From the NCBI GenBank assembly GCA_028678445.1, contig JAJRDJ010000234.1:1-5421 (forward strand): DNA of 5,421 bases, read 5' to 3'. Positions 1 through 5,421 of this stretch are shown here, piece after piece. The translations under genes were made by a program, and so were the position numbers. How positions within the stretch are numbered: position 1 is the first letter of the stretch; the number at the start of each line of letters is the position of its first letter. The notes beneath the pieces were generated by a model, which saw nothing but the letters and a program-made list of their open reading frames with translations, did no database searches and was not told the DNA's origin. The stretch comes from Methylococcaceae bacterium. GTDB taxonomy: Bacteria; Pseudomonadota; Gammaproteobacteria; Methylococcales; Methylococcaceae.

Positions 1-207
1 GATCGTGCCGGACACCTGGGTACCGACATTGACCAGCACCACGGGATTCAGGGTGCCATTGGCCGACACGGTTTTGACGATATCGCCGCGATCGACCGTT
101 ACGCTCAGGTACTCATCGCCCTTGGGCGCCTGTTGCCGCTGCCAGTAGGTCCAGCCGCCCCAGCCGAGGGCCGCGAGCACCAAGAGGATGCTGACCCGAC
201 GCAGCAT
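1..207 (-). CDS. MacA/HlyD-type periplasmic adaptor (membrane fusion protein), N-terminal part only
   Basis: Only the first 69 residues are present; the gene continues beyond base 1. In tripartite exporters this type of protein is anchored in the inner membrane and links the inner-membrane pump to a TolC channel across the periplasm. What is seen: an N-terminus with two arginines (MLRRVSILLVLAALGWGGW) followed by a hydrophobic stretch at about residues 5-19, which fits a membrane anchor or uncleaved signal. Next comes the family's first beta strand and the hinge to the hairpin, with RGDIVKTVSANGTLNPV at about 41-57 and VNVGTQVSGTI at the cut end. The GD-I-KTV-A-GTL-P pattern followed by V-VG-QVSG is typical of MacA-like adaptors, which usually work with MacB ABC transporters. 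The start is ATG at 207, with a well-spaced ribosome binding site; an in-frame GTG directly before it sits too close to that site. The gene follows the TolC gene by 48 bases, so co-transcription is expected. Whether the partner pump is ABC or RND type cannot be decided here; MacA-like is favoured. Confidence 0.88.
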   Translation of the reverse strand, partial: MLRRVSILLVLAALGWGGWTYWQRQQAPKGDEYLSVTVDRGDIVKTVSANGTLNPVVLVNVGTQVSGTI

Positions 208-213
208 CACCCG

Positions 214-219
214 CCACCT
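214..219 (-). promoter_or_regulatory. Ribosome binding site of the adaptor gene
   Basis: The minus strand reads AGGTGG, six bases before the ATG at 207. AGGTG matches part of the Shine-Dalgarno consensus. The spacing favours the ATG at 207 over the in-frame GTG at 210, which would leave only three bases. Confidence 0.6.
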
Positions 220-255
220 GCCGAGTGACGGGTCGGAGGGCCCAAGGATGGTATG

Positions 256-1848
256 TCAATTCGCAAGCCGATTCTCCCGTGGGCCTTCCACCGCGGCCAC
301 ATCCCCCATATCCAGCCGCCCCAGGGCTTGTGCCAGTTGAGCCTTGCCGATACGCCAGTTGTAATGCGCCTGGACATATTGAGTGCGGGCATTGGCCAGG
401 CTGGCCTCGGTATTGAGTAGTTCCACGATATTGCCCACCCCTTCCTCATAACGCCCCAGAGCCACCTGCTCGGACTGCAAGGCGCTATCCAGTAATTCCT
501 GGGTATTCTTGAGATTCTCCTTGGTCGCAGCGAGCGTGTAATAGGCCCGCCAAACTTCCTGGGCGACGGACTGCTCCAGTTTGTCGCGGTTGGCAGCCTG
601 CGCTTCAGCCTGTTCCCCGGCGCTCTTGATCTGATAGGTGTTATTGAAGCCGGTGAACAGCGGCATGGCCACTTGGACACCCACCGCCCAACTGGAGACA
701 GTGGACACGCCCACCGTCTCGAAGTAGGTAAAGCTACCAACCAGCGACAGCGTCGGCATGCTCCCGGCGCGCGCCTGCAGGATGCCAGCTTCGGAAGCCC
801 TCACCTGTGCTTCGGCGGCCGCGAGATCAGGACGGGAATTCTTGGCCAGTTCGATCAGTTCCTGCACGTCTTTTTCCCGCTCTTGATCCGGACCACTCAG
901 GCTGGGCGACTCGAATTTCATGGACGCATGCGGCTTGAGCCCCATGACCGTGGCAAGAGCGCCCAGGGCCGCCTGGGCATTGCCCACCGCCGTGCGGCGG
1001 TTCACCTTGGCCTGGGCATGCGTGGTTTGTGCCTGCAATTTGTCACCTAATGCCGCCGCGCCGATCTGGTAACGATAGGTGGCTACATCCAGGGCGCGTT
1101 GGGTTGATTTTTCGGTGGCTTCCGCCGCTTCCTGTGTCGCATTCGCGGCATAGAGCTGATAATAGGCTTGAATGGCGGAAAACAGGACCGCCTGAAGCGT
1201 GGCCGCATGCGTCCAGTTCGCGGCCTCCAGTGCTTTTCGCGCTGCCTCGACCCGGGCCGCGCGGCCACCGAAATCCAGTAGCAAATAATCGAAGCCCAGC
1301 CTCGGTGCGATACGGGTATTGTAGGCACGAAAATCGCCACTGCCCTGGACCGGCACCCCGTCCGAAATGCCGCCACCCGCCGTATTTTTGCTCGCCGAGA
1401 TAGGCATCGAAAAGGTGATTGACGGCAGATAGGCAGACTCTGCCGAACCCAGTTGCGACGCCTGCTGACGCGCATTGGCCCAGGCCTGACGAGTCTGCGG
1501 GTTATGGCAGAGCGCCTGCTCGATCACATCGATCAGCCCCCACGTATCCATCTTGCGCCCCGGACTTTGGCAGGGATCGGCTCCCGCCTCGGTGACCGCC
1601 CGGCCCGGCGTGGCGGACACCGCCGTATGCGTGTCGAGGGGATCATCGGGATAAGGCGGAAAGCCCTTGGCCGAAACCGAAAGGGCCAGAAACCCCAACA
1701 TGCATGCCACCCCACGACGGGCCAAGCTCGGACAATCGAGCAAGCGTGGCGATCGACCCACCGTCTCAATGACGTGCTTGAAGGCGTGGGGGAAACACTG
1801 GGGAAACGGCATCCGGCATTGGCGGATCAGAGTCTTGCACGACGGCAT
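256..1848 (-). CDS. TolC-family outer-membrane efflux protein
   Basis: This is the outer-membrane exit duct of a tripartite exporter, expected to work as a trimer spanning the outer membrane and periplasm. The longest reading gives 530 residues. It shows the duplicated outer-membrane efflux protein layout. The first half is about residues 103-305, with LIDVIEQALCHNPQTRQAWANAR, then AYLPSITF and the strand YLLLDFGGR. The second half is about 325-512, with a matching helix, SMPTLSLVGSFTYFE and VAMPLFTGF. Both halves have long Ala/Gln/Glu-rich helices, as in the TolC alpha barrel. A signal peptide is likely around 43-60 (ARRGVACMLGFLALSVSA, possible cleavage before KGF). That leaves an unusually long leader if ATG 1848 is used. 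The start is therefore uncertain: ATG at 1848 and in-frame GTG at 1761 are the main options, and neither has a strong ribosome binding site. Cysteines at 93 and 114 may form a disulfide near the mature N-terminus. The adaptor gene follows 48 bases later, which supports an operon. Family call is firm; substrate is unknown. Confidence 0.93.
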   Translation of the reverse strand: MPSCKTLIRQCRMPFPQCFPHAFKHVIETVGRSPRLLDCPSLARRGVACMLGFLALSVSAKGFPPYPDDPLDTHTAVSATPGRAVTEAGADPCQSPGRKMDTWGLIDVIEQALCHNPQTRQAWANARQQASQLGSAESAYLPSITFSMPISASKNTAGGGISDGVPVQGSGDFRAYNTRIAPRLGFDYLLLDFGGRAARVEAARKALEAANWTHAATLQAVLFSAIQAYYQLYAANATQEAAEATEKSTQRALDVATYRYQIGAAALGDKLQAQTTHAQAKVNRRTAVGNAQAALGALATVMGLKPHASMKFESPSLSGPDQEREKDVQELIELAKNSRPDLAAAEAQVRASEAGILQARAGSMPTLSLVGSFTYFETVGVSTVSSWAVGVQVAMPLFTGFNNTYQIKSAGEQAEAQAANRDKLEQSVAQEVWRAYYTLAATKENLKNTQELLDSALQSEQVALGRYEEGVGNIVELLNTEASLANARTQYVQAHYNWRIGKAQLAQALGRLDMGDVAAVEGPRENRLAN

Positions 1849-1929
1849 GGACTAGGGGGCCTCGGCAAAGCCGGGAGCCGCGCCTGCGGGGCATTCACTT
1901 TGCCCAGAGTTAAAGGGTTTTCAACGATT

Positions 1930-1958
1930 TTCATATCCGAGGGCGTAATCTTGGACAA
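1930..1958 (-). promoter_or_regulatory. Candidate sigma70-type promoter for the efflux operon
   Basis: On the minus strand the hexamers TTGTCC (1958-1953) and TATGAA (1935-1930) are separated by 17 bases. Each matches the -35 and -10 consensus at four of six positions. Transcription would start near 1923 and give an untranslated leader of about 75 bases before the ATG at 1848. The leader would include a small CGGC-TTT-GCCG hairpin (1873-1863) just upstream of the weak GAGG. This is a pattern match only. Confidence 0.3.
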
Positions 1959-2136
1959 TGTCGTCCGGTTTCATACAGTTGATTTAGATGGAACCGAGAG
2001 GGGTTTGCTTCCTGTCTCGTAGTGCTGAAATCGGGTCGATGTCTATCATCCAAAGGCGATGCAGTGAGCTTTGGTGCTTGCTGGTGGCTATTGTACTCCC
2101 CCGCCCCATGCCGCCCACCTACGGCGATGCGGGCCA

Positions 2137-2156
2137 CGCTTACCCTGGGGTATGCG
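2137..2156. repeat. 20-base near-perfect dyad, possible operator
   Basis: The sequence cgcttaccctggggtatgcg is symmetric apart from one mismatched pair (t at 2140 against t at 2153) and the central two bases. It lies about 290 bases upstream of the TolC start. On the minus strand a perfect TTGACA sits just upstream at 2174-2169, with the dyad where a -10 box would fall (TACCCC, a poor match). The symmetry fits binding by a dimeric regulator, but it could also form a weak hairpin or be chance. Confidence 0.3.
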
Positions 2157-2196
2157 GGATCACCGATCTGTCAACCACAATACAATTCCAACCCAA

Positions 2197-2207
2197 GTTT
2201 CTGAAAC
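2197..2207. repeat. 11-base palindrome gtttctgaaac
   Basis: Two perfect 5-base arms (gtttc and gaaac) flank a single central base. It lies in the AT-richer part of the spacer, upstream of the efflux gene. It could be a small operator half of the region's regulatory layout, but an 11-base palindrome is weak evidence alone. Confidence 0.2.
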
Positions 2208-2355
2208 CCGCGATACATGAGAATTTAATGCGCTGACAGGCCCCGCCATAACAGACAGAGAAGTTTGGGGTGGCTGTAATGCGGGAACTTGAGAGGCGGT
2301 GCGGGATGCTGAGGATTGTGTGCTCCTCTTTCTCATCAAACAGTCCCAAACGGCA

Positions 2356-2387
2356 GACTAAATTGACCTGGTCCTGTCCTGACTAAA
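2356..2387. repeat. Direct repeat gactaaa spanning the end of the glycosidase-like gene
   Basis: The 7-mer gactaaa occurs at 2356-2362 and again at 2381-2387, 25 bases apart. The second copy contains the stop codon of the large gene (TAG on the minus strand at 2385-2383). Short direct repeats of this size can mark a past insertion or deletion, but seven bases may be chance. Confidence 0.2.
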
Positions 2388-5256
2388 CCTCGATCACAAG
2401 CTGTTTGAAATTCGTAGCGTTAATGACATCACCGTCGATGGCGCAAGATTTTCCGTCGGCATAGGCTTGCCGAGCACCCGGATAGCGGATGGTGATCCGT
2501 TCCGGCAGGGGGCCCGTCAATGACAGGTCGACGGTGACCCGCGTTTCGTCGCGGCGTGCCTTTAGATGGACCGTACCGAAGGTCGACGGCAGGTCATGCA
2601 GGGTAATACCTTCATCCTGCCACCATGATTCGGGAACAGCCCGGAACAGTTCCAGGGTTCTGCCCTTCTCCCGCAGCAGCATGCGCCGGATAGCCGTGGC
2701 GAACTCGGCCCCAATCCAGGTATGGGTCATATCGCCGATATATTCCGGCGCACGCGGGTTACCCCAAACCACCTCGGCCCAATACCGCCAGCCCACCGGC
2801 CTCCGCCATGAAAGGGCATCCTCAAGGAGCTGAAAGGCTTCCGCGTGCCGGCCCAGTGCGACAAAGGCATTCAGGTTGCGGATTTCATAGGGCGTAAAGG
2901 CACCATCAAAGCCAGGCTGACGGATCATATTCAGATGTCTGGAGTAGTCATCGTAGGTCGCCTGGATTAGATCAGCCGGCAGAATATCGTCGACACGGCA
3001 GGGCTCGAAGGCAATGGAGGTGGAGGTGGGATCTACATCCTCACGGTCGGCGGAGGCAGGAACCAGCCCCCTACCCATCGACTCCGCGGTCAGACGTATC
3101 GAGCGGGCCAAATTCGCGGCAAATTCCTGACCCTTGTCCCTGGCGTGGGCCGCTTCTTTCGAATCGCCGATCTCCAGGGCCAGGAATTCGCAGTTCCGCC
3201 AGGCGCTCAGAGCAAAAAAGTCGTCCCAGTAGCTATAAGTCGGCTTGTTGTAACCTTCGTGACTGATGGAAGGCGCCAAGAGGCCATAAAACCGGGTGTC
3301 AGGACCGTGCAAGGCGTTGGTTCGCGCACAGAGTTCCTCGATGAATCGGGTCGCCCGGACTACGGGTTCGAAAATGGCGTCAAGAAAGACCCGATCACGG
3401 CTGATGCGATAGATATCGGCGGCGATAGCGACAAATTCCCCCTGCGCATCGTATTCAATGTTACTGCCATAACCGCGGTAGATGGTACCGTCGGGGTTGA
3501 GGATCGGCGGGACCATGCCGTTTTCGTAGATACGTTTGGAATACCAAACGACGTAGTTTTTGGCTTCCTTGATGAGACCGGCCCAGAGCAGCGCCAAAGC
3601 CTGACAGGAGCCATCACGAATCCAGATCCGGTCGTAGTTGCGGGGACCAGGCTTGAAGGCGATCCTAGTGGCATTGACGAGGATGAGACCCGTCTGCGCT
3701 TCGAGGGTATCACTGACTTCCCGGTCGCCTACCGTGATCTTGCGCGGGCCGATCTTCTCACGCCACATGCGAATCACCTCCTCCCGAATGGCGCCGAATG
3801 TCATGTCCGCATGCGGAGTGATGCCATCCCGCATGGGCGACGCGACAACAAAGGCAACCCCTTCACCCGGCGTCAGAGCAAAGTCAAACTCCACGGCAGC
3901 ACTGAGAAGACCGGTGCCCGAGCGAAGGCTGCGGGCGGTCTGGCGTGGACCATCACAGATAAGATTCACCACGTCCCCATTGTCGAAATCGGTAACGGTG
4001 ACCGATTGAGGCTCGCTCGAAAATGCCGCATAGGCCTTATCGTTGACCAGGACTTGCTGACCGGTTATGGCAATCGCGTTGATGACCGCGTGACCGCCGT
4101 GCTGCCAATACGGGTTGATCTGGGCGGGGCGCACCGCAAGCACCAGTGAGCCCGCCCTTGTGGCCGCGTCCAAATTCGTGATGCGGTACTCGACCAGGGC
4201 CATATCGGCATGCGCGAGGGCCGTCGCCTGAAGCTCGACATCAAGCACGGACCAGCGGACTTGGGGAATGGGTAGCGAGCCCTCGGCCAGGGATTGGCTG
4301 AGCACCGTAGCTCCGGGCGCCCCATGAAGGGTACCGTCCAGCCGGAGCAAGGGGGTGAGTTGGCCGAATCCAGACTGGGACTCGAGATTGCCGTACTCGT
4401 CAAAGAGGGCTTCCTCGTCCTGATCGACTTCCCCCAACACGGTCCAATACACTTGCCGCCCAAGGAGCGCCTGGGGATAGAGTTCGCCGCGCCCGGCCAG
4501 CGCCGCTCGTTCCAGCTGGCCGATCGGCATGCGGTCTTTGTCCAGGATGCGGAGCTTGAGTTCGTTGACGAGCGCACCTTCCGGTGCGTTAGTTTCATGT
4601 ACCGTCAAACGGAAATAGCGACTGGTGGTGGAGCGCCAGTAAAAATTATCGTAATTACCGTTGCTAGTGGTAATACGCCCCATCTCCCGAAAGTTTTCGC
4701 CATCGTCGGAAAGATGCACCGAAAAGACCGTTCCATAAGTTTCGCCCCACTCGATGAGGGCCCCCAGCGGGGGTCGCAAATAGCCGAAATCGACGGTGAT
4801 GCTCTCGCCCGGCAGCAACCTGACGGGGGCATGCCCGAGGGCTTCCAAGCACCCCGCTTCCCGCACCGACAGGGCATCGGCTGGCGAATAAAGGTTGATT
4901 TCGACGATTTCCAGGCTCCGCTCAAATTCCTGCCGGTCAACGCTTAAGCGCAGAAATTGGGCTGTGACAGGCGGGAACGCGAACACATTTTGCCCGCCCT
5001 CGCCGTGACGGGTTTTGCAGAGATGAGCCCATTCCTTGCCGTCGAGCGACGACTCAATACCATAGACTTCGGCGAACCGCCTGCCCCAGTACACTTCGAT
5101 CCCGCCCAGTGTCGAAATCCCGCCCAAGTCGATTTGAAGCCAGGACGTCGTGGAGCTATCGGACACCCAGGTCGTCGCGTAGAGTTCATCTATCGCGAAG
5201 CGGGGTTCTCCGCTGCTGGCCGTTACTATCCACTGGCTTTTGGGGGGGACACTCAT
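2383..5256 (-). CDS. Discoidin-domain six-hairpin glycosidase-like protein, probably cytoplasmic
   Basis: A 957-residue multidomain protein, numbered from ATG 5256. Domains in order: a first F5/8 type C (discoidin) domain at about 8-125 (ATTWVSDSSTTSWLQIDLGG, IESSLDGKEW, AQFLRLSV, EINLYSP); a second at about 145-238 (LSDDGENFREMG, SRYFRLTVHE, VNELKLRIL); a beta-sandwich at about 250-490 with LPIPQVRW and LAVRPAQINPYWQ; an (alpha/alpha)6 barrel at about 505-862; and a C-terminal beta domain to the end. Conserved acidic motifs in the barrel are WIRDGS (Asp 548), IEYDAQGEF (601-608) and YWDDFF (676-681), plus GDMTHTW (841-847). The arrangement matches six-hairpin glycosidases of the glycogen-debranching/GH63/GH78-like kind, and discoidin domains often bind sugars, so a role in oligo- or polysaccharide breakdown is inferred; the substrate and exact family are not known. 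A TTG at 5283 would add nine residues but has no ribosome binding site, whereas ATG 5256 has AAGAGA six bases upstream. An in-frame TGA at 5301-5299 rules out an upstream signal peptide. The C-terminus looks complete. Confidence 0.88.
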   Translation of the reverse strand: MSVPPKSQWIVTASSGEPRFAIDELYATTWVSDSSTTSWLQIDLGGISTLGGIEVYWGRRFAEVYGIESSLDGKEWAHLCKTRHGEGGQNVFAFPPVTAQFLRLSVDRQEFERSLEIVEINLYSPADALSVREAGCLEALGHAPVRLLPGESITVDFGYLRPPLGALIEWGETYGTVFSVHLSDDGENFREMGRITTSNGNYDNFYWRSTTSRYFRLTVHETNAPEGALVNELKLRILDKDRMPIGQLERAALAGRGELYPQALLGRQVYWTVLGEVDQDEEALFDEYGNLESQSGFGQLTPLLRLDGTLHGAPGATVLSQSLAEGSLPIPQVRWSVLDVELQATALAHADMALVEYRITNLDAATRAGSLVLAVRPAQINPYWQHGGHAVINAIAITGQQVLVNDKAYAAFSSEPQSVTVTDFDNGDVVNLICDGPRQTARSLRSGTGLLSAAVEFDFALTPGEGVAFVVASPMRDGITPHADMTFGAIREEVIRMWREKIGPRKITVGDREVSDTLEAQTGLILVNATRIAFKPGPRNYDRIWIRDGSCQALALLWAGLIKEAKNYVVWYSKRIYENGMVPPILNPDGTIYRGYGSNIEYDAQGEFVAIAADIYRISRDRVFLDAIFEPVVRATRFIEELCARTNALHGPDTRFYGLLAPSISHEGYNKPTYSYWDDFFALSAWRNCEFLALEIGDSKEAAHARDKGQEFAANLARSIRLTAESMGRGLVPASADREDVDPTSTSIAFEPCRVDDILPADLIQATYDDYSRHLNMIRQPGFDGAFTPYEIRNLNAFVALGRHAEAFQLLEDALSWRRPVGWRYWAEVVWGNPRAPEYIGDMTHTWIGAEFATAIRRMLLREKGRTLELFRAVPESWWQDEGITLHDLPSTFGTVHLKARRDETRVTVDLSLTGPLPERITIRYPGARQAYADGKSCAIDGDVINATNFKQLVIEV
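5242..5248 (-). repeat. Run of seven C (coding strand) next to AAAA at the gene's 5' end
   Basis: The coding strand reads C7 then A4 at codons 3-6 of the glycosidase-like gene (Val-Pro-Pro-Lys). Such runs are prone to slippage or sequencing error. The downstream frame is intact over 950 codons, and both other frames close just upstream, so the printed length fits a working start at 5256. Confidence 0.5.
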
Positions 5257-5262
5257 GTGCAT

Positions 5263-5268
5263 TCTCTT
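5263..5268 (-). promoter_or_regulatory. Ribosome binding site that sets the start of the glycosidase-like gene
   Basis: The minus strand reads AAGAGA, six bases before ATG 5256. It is directly against ATG 5262, too close to serve that codon, and it lies downstream of TTG 5283. The spacing picks ATG 5256 as the most probable start. Confidence 0.5.
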
Positions 5269-5384
5269 GGGTTGGCTATCCAAGCCGCATAAGGGTTTTC
5301 AAATCGTTCACTTATCGCCGTCCGCAAGCGCAGGACAGCACGTGCGTCCATGCCACACGGCCAAGCCCACGGGGTAAATCAGCC

Positions 5385-5411
5385 AATTTAAGAAGGTATC
5401 TGTAAGTACAA
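5385..5411 (-). promoter_or_regulatory. Weak promoter candidate upstream of the glycosidase-like gene
   Basis: The minus strand has TTGTAC (5411-5406) and TAAATT (5390-5385), each four of six to consensus, but the spacer is only 15 bases. It lies about 130 bases from the start codon. No better pair was seen between 5284 and 5421. The true promoter may lie beyond the window. Confidence 0.15.
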
Positions 5412-5421
5412 CGGCGCAACC

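Larger units (their letters stand above)
1849..2382. other. Intergenic region without a convincing gene
   Basis: This 534-base spacer separates the glycosidase-like gene from the TolC gene. Its central part, about 2160-2380, is visibly richer in A and T than the genes. Open frames occur on both strands, the longest about 80 codons, but none has a ribosome binding site with a good start and none reads like a known family. I saw no tRNA, no insertion sequence ends and no strong rho-independent terminator. A weak hairpin is gagga/tcctc around 2311-2328. The region holds a 20-base near-perfect dyad, an 11-base palindrome, a 7-base direct repeat and promoter-like hexamers reading towards the TolC gene, listed separately. 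The most likely roles are the promoter region of the efflux operon and the 3' end of the upstream transcript. Confidence 0.6.

Noticed and set aside
1453..2022. A 189-codon plus-strand frame running from the TolC gene into the spacer
   Set aside because: Most of it is antisense to the TolC N-terminus, it is rich in Arg, Gly and His in a random-looking way, and no domain is recognisable.
1988..2236. An 82-codon plus-strand frame in the spacer with a hydrophobic patch (LWCLLVAIVLP)
   Set aside because: There is no clear ribosome binding site and no family resemblance, and overlapping frames of similar length exist on the other strand. Too weak to call a gene.
2311..2340. A hairpin gagga/tcctc followed by a pyrimidine-rich stretch, as a possible terminator
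   Set aside because: The stem has only five pairs with an eight-base loop, and no run of T follows in the direction of the upstream gene.
3145..4149. A 334-codon open frame on the plus strand inside the large gene
   Set aside because: It lies wholly antisense to the barrel and sandwich coding region, which has clear domain motifs. The translation shows no recognisable family and is typical of antisense frames in GC-rich DNA.
4294..4947. A 217-codon plus-strand frame opposite the discoidin domains
   Set aside because: It is antisense to well-recognised discoidin motifs, has no recognisable domain, and is best explained as a shadow of the real gene.
5276..5290. A four-codon upstream frame (ATG CGG CTT GGA TAG) on the minus strand before the large gene
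   Set aside because: It has no ribosome binding site and is short enough to be chance.

Overview
The window looks like chromosomal DNA from a Gram-negative bacterium, most likely a proteobacterium. It is moderately GC-rich by eye, and it encodes an outer-membrane TolC-type channel next to a periplasmic adaptor, a pairing that needs a two-membrane envelope. I cannot name the genus. All three supported genes lie on the minus strand, so the map reads right to left.

Region by region on the minus strand: (1) 5421-5257 is the upstream region of the first gene, with only a weak promoter candidate. (2) 5256-2383 is a large gene of 957 residues. It has two N-terminal F5/8 type C (discoidin) domains, a beta-sandwich, a six-hairpin (alpha/alpha)6 glycosidase-like barrel and a C-terminal beta domain. 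It has no signal peptide. (3) 2382-1849 is a 534-base stretch with no convincing gene. It is less GC-rich than the genes and holds several small dyads, short repeats and promoter-like sequences. (4) 1848-256 is a TolC-family outer-membrane efflux protein. (5) After a 48-base gap with a good ribosome binding site comes the start of a MacA/HlyD-type membrane fusion protein at 207, which runs off the window at base 1.

The TolC and adaptor genes almost certainly form one operon for a tripartite exporter. The inner-membrane pump gene, expected to be a MacB-type ABC transporter because the adaptor resembles MacA, would lie beyond base 1. The large glycosidase-like gene is on the same strand but is separated by more than 500 bases, so it is probably transcribed separately, and no functional link to the exporter can be shown.

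No RNA gene, CRISPR array, intact insertion sequence or strong rho-independent terminator was seen. The most interesting items are the sugar-binding-style architecture of an apparently cytoplasmic glycosidase-like protein, the cysteine pair and unclear start of the TolC protein, and the dyad-rich spacer between them.
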